Shown: positions 17,142 through 26,239, counted from the first letter of the stretch. The stretch: DNA of 42,391 nt from Candidatus Poribacteria bacterium (GCA_028818705.1 JAPPNJ010000004.1:1-42391); one strand, 5' to 3'. Numbers and translations: made by a program. Notes: generated by a model not told the origin, from the letters alone.

Positions 17142-18347
17142 TTATGAAAATTGTTTGTAGACATTCATAATTTTTTCATAATGAATGTCAGCGTTAAACT
17201 CTGTTTCCATTTTGTAGCGTCCAATGCGTCCCATTTCTGCAGCGTCGTTTTTGTGCTCGAACATCCACAGCAACTTATCTCTCAATGCTTCTGTTCCCGC
17301 GGAGGGAACAAGAAAACCGTCAACACCGTCCACAATTAACTCCGGGTTTCCACCAATGTGGGCACCAATCACAGGTTTCCCGTATGCATACGATTCCAAA
17401 ATAGCCATGGAGCAATTTTCATACCACTCTGCTGGCAAGACTGTACAAATGCTGTTCAAAATCAATTCACGGAGTTCGTCGCCCTGTTTGAAACCGAGGA
17501 GGTGAATATGTTGGCATCCGTTTTGTTCAATGATGCGTTGGACTTCCGGCATCGCTGTACCATCACCCACGATATAAATTGGAACGTCCGTGAGGGGTAC
17601 CGCCGCCTTTATTAAAGTCAAAATTCCTTTGCTCCGATGCACCCGCCCGAAATAGAGCACATAGTCCCCTGCGGAGAAGTTAGGAGTGATGTTGGAGACA
17701 TCGACGAAGTTGTGAACCGTTGAGATTTTATCTTCGGGAACGCCGTATGAAATCATCTTTTTCCGGTGGAAATGGGAGACCGAGATGAAATGGTCAAATT
17801 TCTTAACGGCACCCAGCATTTTAGAGACATAAGATTCGGTAACACTCAGTGCTGTGCGTGCGAGCGAGCCTCTATTACACCGCTTGGGTAGTGCGCGCCA
17901 GAAGTGTTTGCCTTCACACGCTTCGCAGATCTGATCGTTTGAAAGGTGGCTATAAACCGGACAGGTTAACTTGTACTCATGTAACGTCTGAATGAGTGGA
18001 ATTCCGTCTCTTTTGAGGACTTCCAAGATTGAGGCAGTGAGTTTACCGTAATAGATGTGAAAATGCGCCAGGTCGATGTTGGTGTCCTGCAACAACCGCC
18101 GTATTGATTTAACAGCATCGTGTGAATATAAAAACCGTAGAAGGTCCCCTGCGCTGGGATGCTCAAAATCGGCACCGCGTGGGAAATAGCCTTCCCATTC
18201 AGACGGCTCGTTATTAGCGTTCGCCGCTGTAAACGGAATGACTCGGTGTCCGTGTTTCTGCAGCAACTCAGCAAGCGTGAAAAAGTATCGGTCAGAACCG
18301 CCACGGACATGGTAGTTTTGTGAGACGTTCAGAATCGTACTCTTCAT
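17142..18347 (-). CDS. Glycosyltransferase family 4
   Basis: A 401-residue GT-B fold enzyme. N-terminal glycine-rich NYHVRGGSDRYFFTLAELL, a cysteine cluster near the middle (TCPVYSHL, CEACEG, CNRG) that several GT4 members of polysaccharide loci share, then the donor half: YVLYFGRVHRSKGILTLIKA, PIYIVGDG, HLLGFKQGDEL, and the ENCSMAILESYAYGKPVIGAHIGGNPEL motif with the E-x7-E signature. It should add a sugar to the lipid-linked intermediate. AAGGAGG seven bases before the ATG is a strong ribosome site. Sits upstream of the epimerase gene in the same run. Confidence 0.88.
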   Translation of the reverse strand: MKSTILNVSQNYHVRGGSDRYFFTLAELLQKHGHRVIPFTAANANNEPSEWEGYFPRGADFEHPSAGDLLRFLYSHDAVKSIRRLLQDTNIDLAHFHIYYGKLTASILEVLKRDGIPLIQTLHEYKLTCPVYSHLSNDQICEACEGKHFWRALPKRCNRGSLARTALSVTESYVSKMLGAVKKFDHFISVSHFHRKKMISYGVPEDKISTVHNFVDVSNITPNFSAGDYVLYFGRVHRSKGILTLIKAAVPLTDVPIYIVGDGTAMPEVQRIIEQNGCQHIHLLGFKQGDELRELILNSICTVLPAEWYENCSMAILESYAYGKPVIGAHIGGNPELIVDGVDGFLVPSAGTEALRDKLLWMFEHKNDAAEMGRIGRYKMETEFNADIHYEKIMNVYKQFS

Positions 18348-18394
18348 CGGTAATGCCTCCTTTTGGCTATTTGCTGTCTGCTATCTGCTAATCG

Positions 18395-19309
18395 CTAATT
18401 GCTACCTAACAGTGTCGGATATGGGAAACCCGCATCGGGAATCCGGGCGTCCGCAAACGGCTTATAATAGACTGTACCTACTTGCTTAGTAATCAACCCC
18501 CGATCCGTGGAATCTATAATGACATTTGCTATTTCGGTCGTATCTGTGTTTCCCCACCAATTGTTGGCTGCTCTCAAATCGAACTTTACATTCAAACGGA
18601 GTGCGAAAATATTCGCACCCAGATTGTTGTTTTGAATAATGGACTGGACATTCTCGCAGAAGATTCCAGTCTCATTTTTGGCAATATTGTTTTTTTCGAT
18701 CTTTGGGCGTGTTTGACGACCGATTGTACTGATCCCGATATTATTGTCAAGAATATCGTTGTGTTGAATGTGCGCGTCGCTACCATCTAAAGCGATGGCG
18801 GTTTTGTTCAAACGCAGCGTGCACTCAACTACAGTAGGCGAGGTCGTTTTGATGTCCAGTGCGGTCGTGGCATACGTTATAACTGCACCTCTGATAAAAC
18901 TCTCTAAATCGTGTGTGTGATCGAAGAGAATACCGTTCCAATCTCCGGGTGTGGGTTTGATGTTCTCTGATGTAAGCTGGACAAGTTGGGTTACCTGTTC
19001 TTGTGCTAAAGAGGTTCCGATCTTTAGAATGCCTCTCACTGTAAGGAGACCATCTCGTCCGAATTTAACAGTGGTACCCGGTGAAATGTTGAGAGTTACA
19101 TCCTTTGGAATCTCTAAAGTTCCTTTCACAATGTAGGTCTTTTCAGGTGTCCACGTTTGGTCTTCGGTTAGCTGATGATTTTCGAGTACAACCTCGGAGC
19201 TTTCGAGGGGTTCTACGGGGTTGGGGGTATTTTGTGTTGTACAACCAATGCCTATAACTAAGTTAATACAGAGGATTAACAGGGAGTGTCTTAAGTGTTG
19301 GATATTCAT
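18395..19309 (-). CDS. Right-handed beta-helix lipoprotein
   Basis: A 304-residue predicted lipoprotein: the leader from MNIQHLRHSLLIL to a lipobox ending in IGIGC, then a Thr/Asn-rich linker. The mature part repeats short strands and turns (KGTLEIPKDVTLNI, GRDGLLTVRGIL, then HNDILDNNIG, EKNNIAKNETG, QNNNLGANI), the pattern of a parallel beta-helix as in NosD/CASH or pectate lyase folds. I prefer the ATG at 19309 over one at 19330 because it places a basic n-region directly before the hydrophobic core. No catalytic residues can be named. It could bind or process the polysaccharide at the outer membrane, an inference from position only. Confidence 0.7.
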   Translation of the reverse strand: MNIQHLRHSLLILCINLVIGIGCTTQNTPNPVEPLESSEVVLENHQLTEDQTWTPEKTYIVKGTLEIPKDVTLNISPGTTVKFGRDGLLTVRGILKIGTSLAQEQVTQLVQLTSENIKPTPGDWNGILFDHTHDLESFIRGAVITYATTALDIKTTSPTVVECTLRLNKTAIALDGSDAHIQHNDILDNNIGISTIGRQTRPKIEKNNIAKNETGIFCENVQSIIQNNNLGANIFALRLNVKFDLRAANNWWGNTDTTEIANVIIDSTDRGLITKQVGTVYYKPFADARIPDAGFPYPTLLGSN

Positions 19310-19438
19310 TTTTCGTATGTACAGGACCAATCATTTCGGGACTATATAAAAGAACGCTATTTTGTAAGGTTTGTTGCAATTTACGCAGATTTTCATCGAA
19401 AAAGTCGAATATGAAGACCCAATACCACTGGTAAAGCT

Positions 19439-22006
19439 TCAGAGCCTTGGATCAACAGCCTCACTTTCGAGCGCAAGGATGCCGAAAACACACTCATGGA
19501 CACGAGACAATGGTTCACAGCGGACGAAACGCTCAAGTGCCTCAACACCCAAGGCAAACTCTCGAAGCGCAAGGGAACGTTTGTAAGAAAGCGCGCGAGA
19601 ACGGAGACGTTCTAAGTTTTGAGGCAGTGTATATTCAGGTCCATAGATTATCCGCAGGTATTCGTGACCTCGGCACTTTACAGCGGGTTGTACCAATCCT
19701 CGCTGGTTTCCTTGAACGATAAAATTCAAGGGTTTGATGACTGTGCCTTCACCGCCCTGCGCCGTGAGTTCTTCCCACGCCTGAATCGCTTCCGTTTGGC
19801 TTGTGGCATCGGTTAAATCTACTATCCCATACCGGGTTGCAAACAACAAGCCATCTTCAGAGCTTTGACAGAGTTTGGTAAGCATTTGCGTATGCCACAG
19901 GTGGTCTTTGTCAAAATGCACTGCCCCTTCCGTCGCAAGCAAGTGGAACGGTGCCAATTTCAGGTCTGCAATGGATTGGACCGTCCAGCAATATTGCTGA
20001 TAAGCCTTGATGTATTGGGTTGCCGCTTCTGTCCGTTGACAGTAGTTCTCCAAGATACGATTCACGTCAACACCACGTTCAGCCGCGGTTTCTAAAGAAG
20101 CAACCGCTTCTCCCAAAGCGACACGCGCCGATGTCCCTACCGGGGCATATTGTTGCCTTAACAACTCCTGTGCCTTAACCGACCAAGGCATCAACTCGCA
20201 GTCAAGACAAATCCAATCTGTTCGAAGCGTTTCCCAATAGCCTGCCTTGTCCACCGCCGCTTTTACATGTTCAAGTAAAGCGTTTTCAACAGCGGCATCG
20301 TCAAAGAAGGGTCTGCCGGTTCGTGTATAACAGATACCGAGCGTATCATCTGCAATACCAAATCGTCTTTTTGCTGTTTCTGGGTCGCGGCAAACAACAA
20401 CGATGGCGCGTGACCCCATGTGTTTCTCTTGCCAGATAACGTCGGTTATACCTTGCTTGTGATAATAGGCGAACCCGTCTGCCGGATGTTCGAGCAAGTT
20501 TGATTTGTTTGCTGTTTCGGTCGGGGACATTGTCGGTGGAAGATAGATAAGCCATTTTGGATGGACAGCGAAACGGCTCATCGCCTCTAACGCCGTTATA
20601 GCATTCTCTTCGCGGATTGTTAGGTTGCCATGTAATCGTGTGCTAATAGCGCGCTTCCCTAACACATCATTAATATCCAGGATATCGTCATATCCGGACG
20701 TTTTGATAGGAAAGGGTTTGTCTGTTTCATCGAGAAGCGGCTTTACGGGTTCATAATATGTCTGATGGGCGGGGACAGATACGATTTCTCTTTCAGGGTA
20801 TCGCAACGCTGTTAGTTTACCTCCGAAAACACATCCGGTATCAATGTTGATCGTGCGGTTTACCCATTGCGGCTCGGTGACTGGCGTGTGTCCATAGACA
20901 ACCGTTGCGGCCCCACGGTACGCTTCTGCCCAATTAAGTCGGATCGGCAATCCGAACTCATCGGTTTCTCCGGTAGTTTCCCCGTACATTGCGAATTCTC
21001 GAACGCGCCCTGAGGCACGTCCCTGTAGTTCCGCCTTCATTCCAGCGTGAGCGACAACCAACTTTCCGGTGTCAAGTACGTAGTGGCTCACCAAACCGTC
21101 TAAGAATTCTGCAACCTGCGTTTTAAATTCCGTTGATTCCTGTGCCAATTGCGCCAGTGATTCTGCCAGTCCGTGCGTAGGCTTCACATTTTTGCCCCGA
21201 AGTGCCCGAACCAGTTTTACATCATGATTCCCCGGTACGCAAAGTGCTGCACCAGTTTCGTGCATCCGCATAATCAGGCGCAACACTTGAGTAACCTTTG
21301 GGCCTCGGTCCACATAATCGCCCACGAAAATTGCTCTTCTGCCTTGTGGTGGTTCGACAATGGTGTCCCCGTTTGATTGCGTTGATATTTCATAGCCGAG
21401 TTTTTGGAGCAATTCGACCAGTTCATCATAACAGCCGTGGATATCACCAATGATGTCAAATGGACCTTGCTCGTCTGTGCGGTTTGGCCACAGCGGTTGT
21501 CGTTCCACGCGAGCGGCTTCAACGGTTTCAGGCGTGGACATCACATAGACAAAGTGCCGAAAGCCTTCGCGTTTGAGATTACGCAGTGAGCGGCGAAGTT
21601 GTTGATTTTGTTGTCGGATGACATGTGGTTTTAAATCTCGGTCGGACCGTGCCTCGTTTCTTTCCTGACAGAGTTTTGCGGGCATCTTAAACACAATGGC
21701 AACGGTTAAGTAATGATACTCGCGCGCAAGCGCAAGCAAAGGTTTTCGTGCATCAACCTGGACGTTGGTAGCGTCAATGACTGTCAATTTTCCGGCAGCG
21801 AGCCGTTTGGCGGCAATGAACCGTAGCACCTCAAATGCATCGTTTGTTGCTGTTTGGTCGGTTTCATCGTCCGAAACGAGACCTCGGCAGAAATCAGATG
21901 AGAGGATCTCGGTGGGCTTAAAGTGTTTGCTTGCAAAGGTGGATTTACCTGAGCCTGAAGGTCCAATGAGGAGTACGAGTGAAGGTTCAGGAATCTGTAT
22001 AATCAT
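19439..22006 (-). CDS. pnkp: Polynucleotide kinase-phosphatase-ligase Pnkp (bacterial RNA repair)
   Basis: Three-domain RNA end-healing and sealing enzyme, 855 residues. Kinase: P-loop GPSGSGKST (residues 15-23, Lys21), SSDFCRGLVSDDETDQ and the RSDRDLKP lid. Phosphatase (binuclear metallophosphoesterase): GDIHGCYDEL (187-196), FVGDYVDRG (227-235), VPGNHD (257-262), VAHAG and YGHTP. Ligase/adenylyltransferase: nucleophile Lys528 in EKHMGSR, LDCELMPWS, and GEGTVIKP near the C-terminus. The ATG at 22006 overlaps the hen1 stop (ATGA, 22003-22006); the frame is open further upstream but only inside hen1. In the known bacterial system Pnkp and Hen1 form a complex that repairs RNAs cut by ribotoxins, such as tRNA anticodon nucleases. 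Confidence 0.95.
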   Translation of the reverse strand: MIIQIPEPSLVLLIGPSGSGKSTFASKHFKPTEILSSDFCRGLVSDDETDQTATNDAFEVLRFIAAKRLAAGKLTVIDATNVQVDARKPLLALAREYHYLTVAIVFKMPAKLCQERNEARSDRDLKPHVIRQQNQQLRRSLRNLKREGFRHFVYVMSTPETVEAARVERQPLWPNRTDEQGPFDIIGDIHGCYDELVELLQKLGYEISTQSNGDTIVEPPQGRRAIFVGDYVDRGPKVTQVLRLIMRMHETGAALCVPGNHDVKLVRALRGKNVKPTHGLAESLAQLAQESTEFKTQVAEFLDGLVSHYVLDTGKLVVAHAGMKAELQGRASGRVREFAMYGETTGETDEFGLPIRLNWAEAYRGAATVVYGHTPVTEPQWVNRTINIDTGCVFGGKLTALRYPEREIVSVPAHQTYYEPVKPLLDETDKPFPIKTSGYDDILDINDVLGKRAISTRLHGNLTIREENAITALEAMSRFAVHPKWLIYLPPTMSPTETANKSNLLEHPADGFAYYHKQGITDVIWQEKHMGSRAIVVVCRDPETAKRRFGIADDTLGICYTRTGRPFFDDAAVENALLEHVKAAVDKAGYWETLRTDWICLDCELMPWSVKAQELLRQQYAPVGTSARVALGEAVASLETAAERGVDVNRILENYCQRTEAATQYIKAYQQYCWTVQSIADLKLAPFHLLATEGAVHFDKDHLWHTQMLTKLCQSSEDGLLFATRYGIVDLTDATSQTEAIQAWEELTAQGGEGTVIKPLNFIVQGNQRGLVQPAVKCRGHEYLRIIYGPEYTLPQNLERLRSRALSYKRSLALREFALGVEALERFVRCEPLSRVHECVFGILALESEAVDPRL

Positions 22007-23430
22007 ACTGTTTTTTCTTCTTGACTTTCTTGAGTAAAAACTGCCATCTGGGTTGGCGCGCCAACATCCTCGGTCGTCGGTCCGATGGGGTGAAACACAA
22101 CAGCATAACCGAAGCGTTCGGAAATACGAGTTGCCCAAGAATGAAACTCGTCCCGTGTCCATTCAAAACGGTGGTCTTTGTGCCGAAAGTGTCCAGCCTG
22201 TAGATTCTCAAATTTCACGTTGTATTCTATGTTTGGTGTTGTCAACACAACCGTCCGAGGGCAGGCAAATTCAAAAAGTACCCGCTCAAAAGCGGTGAGT
22301 CGTGGTAGGTCAAAGTGTTCGATCACCTCTATGACCGCAGCTGCATCGTATCCAACGAGACGATTGTCTCGATAGTTAAGCGACCCTTGAAACAAGCGAA
22401 GTCGCTCTTTCTGTCTCTCTGGCAACCGTTCGTAATGAAGCCGCTCTTGCGCGGTTTTCAGCGCACGATGTGAAACGTCCATTCCCACGATCTCTTCAAA
22501 CTGTTTTTCACGCAACAACTTACGGAGAAGTTTTCCTTCACCGCACCCCAAATCGAGAACGCGTTTCCCTCCACACTGTTTGAGGACCTCAGTGACCCTT
22601 TGCAAACGGACTTCGTTCAAACCAGGTATTACATTTCGCGCTTCAACTTGTGCTTCTTCTTCCGCCTGAATTGTCTCGTCAGTTTGTTGCAGATCTGTAT
22701 CACATAATCTGGCAAGTGCCTGATCAGTAAGTGGACGCAGATTTTTCAAGTAACGACGGACAATGGATTCTTGTTCTGGATGCGCAGCAAGCCAATTTTT
22801 GCCATGTTTTAGCAGTTTCTCAATTTCTGCATCGTCAACCCAGTAGTGTTTTTCATCGTCCAGCACCGGAATCAAAACGTAAAGATGCGTGAGCAGTTCG
22901 CTCAGACGACAGGTGTTTTGCAGGGTCACTGTGAAATAACGGCTTTCGCCCCAATCCGGGAATTGTGCATCTAAGGCGTGTCGTTCCGCGCTTATCTTAT
23001 AACCGAGCGGCTCGAAAAGTCTCCGTAACAATTGCTCACCCCCTCGACACGGGAGGGTGGATAACTTTACCTCTAAAGGAATCGCTGTCTCTGCAAGCTG
23101 TGGGCGTTCTTTGCTTTTGCCCGACAACGCACTGCTAAATACCTGCGCGATTGCGACGCTCAAAAACGACGAAGCAACGTAAGGACGATCGCTGACGTAC
23201 GGCGCCAATGCGAAATTTTCCCCGAATCGTCCGTGTGGGCGACGGGTCAGTCCAACAGCATCTACATCGAGCAGCAGTGCTGCCGTGCACCTTTCATCGC
23301 GTGCCTCTGGATAAAAGACGTGTGCTTGTCCAAAAGTTAGATCAAAGGATTGAATCCGCTCAGGGTGTTTGTGCAACAGATACCCAAGATCTGTCGCTGG
23401 AGAATATGTCGTTGATATTGTCAAAAGCAT
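22003..23430 (-). CDS. hen1: 3'-terminal RNA ribose 2'-O-methyltransferase Hen1
   Basis: Marks the repaired RNA junction by 2'-O-methylation before ligation, protecting it from further cleavage. The N-terminal domain (about 1-260) matches the bacterial Hen1 Pnkp-activating domain, with THPERIQSFDL-like and FGQAHVFYPEA stretches. The C-terminal methyltransferase has the SAM site VLDLGCGEGKLL (291-302) and GMDVSHRAL. Its metal-binding set is EVIEH (Glu368, Glu371, His372) with HKDHRFEW (His417 and His420 nearby), as in eukaryotic HEN1. 475 residues, normal. A promoter stands at 23510-23482. It overlaps pnkp by four bases, so the two are one operon. Confidence 0.94.
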   Translation of the reverse strand: MLLTISTTYSPATDLGYLLHKHPERIQSFDLTFGQAHVFYPEARDERCTAALLLDVDAVGLTRRPHGRFGENFALAPYVSDRPYVASSFLSVAIAQVFSSALSGKSKERPQLAETAIPLEVKLSTLPCRGGEQLLRRLFEPLGYKISAERHALDAQFPDWGESRYFTVTLQNTCRLSELLTHLYVLIPVLDDEKHYWVDDAEIEKLLKHGKNWLAAHPEQESIVRRYLKNLRPLTDQALARLCDTDLQQTDETIQAEEEAQVEARNVIPGLNEVRLQRVTEVLKQCGGKRVLDLGCGEGKLLRKLLREKQFEEIVGMDVSHRALKTAQERLHYERLPERQKERLRLFQGSLNYRDNRLVGYDAAAVIEVIEHFDLPRLTAFERVLFEFACPRTVVLTTPNIEYNVKFENLQAGHFRHKDHRFEWTRDEFHSWATRISERFGYAVVFHPIGPTTEDVGAPTQMAVFTQESQEEKTV

Positions 23431-23481
23431 AACAACAATACCTATAAGGAAGGTGATGCACTAAAAGAGAAATTTTGAATC

Positions 23482-23510
23482 ATTATACGATAATTGGGTG
23501 ATGGTGTCTA
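23482..23510 (-). promoter_or_regulatory. Promoter of the hen1-pnkp operon
   Basis: On the minus strand TAGACA (23510-23505), 17 bases, TATAAT (23487-23482). Predicted transcription start about 45 bases before the hen1 ATG. It lies in the 97-base gap after the superoxide dismutase gene. Confidence 0.6.
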
Positions 23511-23527
23511 CTGAAAGATGCGAATCG

Positions 23528-24241
23528 TTATTCTATCAATACTATCATACCACAGCCGATTCTGGCACCACCGCCCGGCTGAATTGGTGGCACTACTGCC
23601 GATGTATTGGCGTGGGAATGTGGTAGTGTTCCGGGTGGGTGTTCATGCGGTTGTACCATCTGCGTATCCACTTCCATATTCATGTTCATATCCATCTGTG
23701 TGTTCATAGTGTGAGCATGGTGTGGATTGGTTAGGAAGGTGTCGCCGGTTTCGTGAATCATAATGAGTTTGCCCAAGATGTCGGTGTTTGGATCTCCGCC
23801 GAGGAACCAGAAGGGTGTTGTAAACTCAAGTATGCCTGTCCCATCTTCACCGACCGAAATGTTTCCGATTTCGCCTATGCCAATAGGCGGTGTATCGAGT
23901 GTCGCTTGGACGACGGGTATACCCGGTATACCAGCTGGAATCCCCATAGGATGCTAGTGTGGTCCAATATCGGTACAGCTGCCTGTATGGAGATGCATCG
24001 CGTGTAAACCTGAAGTAGCGTTCTGAATTTCGATTACGACATGGACCCCTCCGTCTACTTCCTTGAATGTAGCAGTGCCGATAATACCGCTTGTATCTAT
24101 TTCAGAGATAGTGGCAACTGCAACCTTGTCAACAGGCGCCGCGGTGATAACCTGTGTCGGGATTTTTTCACAACCTATCAAAAGAAATATGGCGGTGATA
24201 AGGACTACTGACGCTGTATAAGTGTAGAGTTTGATATTCAT
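23528..24241 (-). pseudogene. Cu/Zn superoxide dismutase lipoprotein gene with in-frame amber codon
   Basis: The frame from 24241 reads a lipoprotein leader (lipobox LIGC), then the SodC-type GTATFKEVDGGVHVVIEI and HAMHLHTGSC segments with copper-ligand histidines. It then meets TAG at 23956-23954, between GPH and HPMG. The same frame continues to 23528 with GKLIMIHETGDTF (further metal ligand) and GGGARIGCGMIVL, the conserved Sod C-terminus with the disulfide Cys. No base is gained or lost. In the family this site is often aromatic (H-[FW]-x-P), so a TGG to TAG change is the simplest origin. Between the last two blocks lies a His/Met-rich insert of about 45 residues (NPHHAHTM, DMNMNM, HEHPPGTLPHSH). 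It may be a true pseudogene, a suppressed stop or a sequence error. Confidence 0.75.
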
Positions 24242-24358
24242 ATGGATATAGATTGTTCTTTAAGGTATTGCTGGGATGCTCTGATATTAAGAGTATTGTA
24301 TCATATTTGGGTGTTGGAATCAATCAAATCTCATTATTTAGCAGGGTATGATTAATAC

Positions 24359-24386
24359 TTGACATTCTGCCTTATATTGATAGAAT
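24359..24386 (+). promoter_or_regulatory. Promoter of the acetoacetate decarboxylase family gene
   Basis: TTGACA (24359-24364), 16 bases, TAGAAT (24381-24386). Transcription would begin near 24393, downstream of the in-frame ATG at 24387, which supports the start at 24420. Confidence 0.6.
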
Positions 24387-24419
24387 ATGGATATATCATC
24401 TATAGCATGGAGGAACGAG

Positions 24420-25268
24420 ATGGGATATAAATTAGATCCGAATGCAATGTATCGAATGCCGACACATTTTGGACCGAGGACGGGTCCGAGGTATGGACCT
24501 GATGGCAGAAAATTTGAGTGTAAAGATAACCCGAAATCGACATCGGTTACGGTCAGTTTCCTGACGAATAGCGAACAACTTGAGGCATTTCTACCACCAG
24601 GGTTCTCACTTAACGGCGAACCCGTTGTGTCCGTGTCTGGCGGTTATATGAAAGAAATTGAGTGGCTTGCAGGACGCGGCTACAATACCCTCGGTGTTAG
24701 CTTCCCAGTGGTTTATGAAGGTGAAGTGGACCGCGCAACCGGTTCCCTATTGACGGTGCTCTGGGAAAATCTGACCGATCCGATTTTGACAGGGCGTGAG
24801 GAATTGGGATTCTCCAAAATCTATTGCTCACTTCCGGATCCACTCACTTTTAACGGCGAAACACATTGCACCGCCAGTTGGATGGGTTTCAAGTTTATGG
24901 ACATGCACGTGAGAGCCACAGAGCAGGTTCCAATACAACCGGCGTCCGCTCCGGCACAGCAGCCGAGTGGTGAACAACCGCTCACTGGCTCACTGCACTA
25001 TAAATATATGCCGAGAACCGGCGAATGGGGAACCGCGGATATTGCCTACGCTGTGCTAACACCTGCGAGTTCGCCGAACCGGGTCGTGCAGGAACATTGG
25101 CGTGGTGAAGGAACGGTAGAGTTCCACAAAGCCCGCTGGGAAGACCTACCCACGCAATACAACATCGTCAACGCCTTCCATGATCTGGAAGTCAAAGAGT
25201 GGCGTGGCGCATCCATCGTCAAAAGTGTCGGTGGAAAAGACCTGAGCGATCAACGCATTTTGCGTTAA
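24420..25268 (+). CDS. Acetoacetate decarboxylase family protein
   Basis: A 282-residue protein of the acetoacetate decarboxylase (ADC, PF06314) family. LEAFLPPGFSL matches the family's N-terminal region. TGREELGFSKIY (about 125-135) carries the Arg-Glu-x-x-Gly-x-x-Lys pattern with the Schiff-base Lys at about residue 133. The start at 24420 has GGAGG six bases upstream. Family members decarboxylate acetoacetate or act as aldolase- or dehydratase-like enzymes on other keto acids, so the substrate is open. It is convergent with a dehydrogenase gene on the other strand; the 134-base gap between them carries a copy of a 24-base dispersed repeat. Confidence 0.8.
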   Translation: MGYKLDPNAMYRMPTHFGPRTGPRYGPDGRKFECKDNPKSTSVTVSFLTNSEQLEAFLPPGFSLNGEPVVSVSGGYMKEIEWLAGRGYNTLGVSFPVVYEGEVDRATGSLLTVLWENLTDPILTGREELGFSKIYCSLPDPLTFNGETHCTASWMGFKFMDMHVRATEQVPIQPASAPAQQPSGEQPLTGSLHYKYMPRTGEWGTADIAYAVLTPASSPNRVVQEHWRGEGTVEFHKARWEDLPTQYNIVNAFHDLEVKEWRGASIVKSVGGKDLSDQRILR

Positions 25269-25315
25269 TTGGCAATTAGCAACCGACAATCAGCAGCCTG
25301 CAACAACGGCGCAGG

Positions 25316-25339
25316 GTTTTTGCTTGGGTGTTTCTTCAA
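25316..25339 (+). repeat. 24-base dispersed repeat, first copy
   Basis: A 24-base string beginning GTTTTTGCTTGGG and ending TTTCTTCAA is identical at 30746-30769, some 5.4 kb away. In the second place it sits in the loop of a GGCGAGGT/ACCTCGCC hairpin. Confidence 0.7.
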
Positions 25340-25402
25340 CTCAAAAGAAAAGCACGGCAAAGTCCTAATCTGCGTCGTTTCTCCGCAAGGTAAAATTAAA
25401 AA

Positions 25403-26239
25403 TTAGTCCATCACCGTACCACCTGAGACGGTGATGGAAACCCCTGTTAGGTAGGCGGCTTCGTCTGAGGCGAGGAAAGCAGCCATCTTGGCGACATCTG
25501 CTCCCTCGGCGAGTCGCCCTAAGGGGACGGCTGCCTCGGAACGACGTGCGTATTCCGAAAGCTTTTCATCAGCGGAAAGGTTATCGGGCATTAGCACAGA
25601 TGCGAGATGCGAGATGCGTTCTGTGTCCACGAGTCCTGGACAAATGGCATTGACGTTGACCTGATAGGGGGCAAGTTCTTGGGCAAGACACTGTGTGAAA
25701 CCGATCACAGCGAATTTTGAGGCACTATATGCGGCGAAGCGTGCCGATCCCCGTTTTCCAGTAACAGATGACATATTGATAATTTTGCCGCCTGTTCCCT
25801 GCGCGATGAGATGACGTGCCACTACCTGAGAGCAGAGAAACACGCCTTTCACATTGACCCGTTGCACCCGATCCCAATCTTCTTCAGCAAGATCTACAAC
25901 AGGCACGCGATCCTTGCCAGCGATCGTTCCCGCATTGTTGACGAGAATATCGATTTTGCCGAAATGTGCGACGGTTTGGTCTACCATCTGGTGCACCTGT
26001 TCTGCATCCGCGACATCCGCAACGATGCTGATAGCGCGTTGTCCCATCGCTTCAATCTCACGCACGAGGTCGGGTAATCCTTGCCAATCTGCTTGATCGG
26101 CAGCGTAGGGATGCTCGGTGATGTCATTGACAGCGACATCGGCACCTTCTTTTGCCAAGCGGGTCGCGATGGCACGTCCAATGCCGTTTTTGCCTCCCGC
26201 GCCCGTCACCAAAGCGACTTTTCCGTTTAAATTGTACAT
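25403..26239 (-). CDS. Short-chain dehydrogenase/reductase (SDR) family protein
   Basis: A 278-residue classical SDR. It has the cofactor loop TGAGGKNGIGRAIA (residues about 13-26), DILVNNAGTIAG, NVKGVF, the catalytic Ser in MSSVTGKRG and YSASK, then ICPGLVDTE and the C-terminal LASDEAAYLTGVSITVSGG. All catalytic residues are present, so it should be an active NAD(P)-dependent oxidoreductase of FabG-like type. The substrate is unknown. Convergent with the ADC family gene. Confidence 0.87.
   Translation of the reverse strand: MYNLNGKVALVTGAGGKNGIGRAIATRLAKEGADVAVNDITEHPYAADQADWQGLPDLVREIEAMGQRAISIVADVADAEQVHQMVDQTVAHFGKIDILVNNAGTIAGKDRVPVVDLAEEDWDRVQRVNVKGVFLCSQVVARHLIAQGTGGKIINMSSVTGKRGSARFAAYSASKFAVIGFTQCLAQELAPYQVNVNAICPGLVDTERISHLASVLMPDNLSADEKLSEYARRSEAAVPLGRLAEGADVAKMAAFLASDEAAYLTGVSITVSGGTVMD

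Noticed and set aside
22007..22162. N-terminal extension of Pnkp by 52 residues
   Set aside because: The extension lies wholly inside hen1 in another frame; the ATG at 22006 overlaps the hen1 stop and gives the normal N-terminus.
23954..23956. The TAG as a pyrrolysine codon
   Set aside because: Superoxide dismutases are not known to carry pyrrolysine, and no pyl genes or insertion context are visible; a point change from TGG is simpler.
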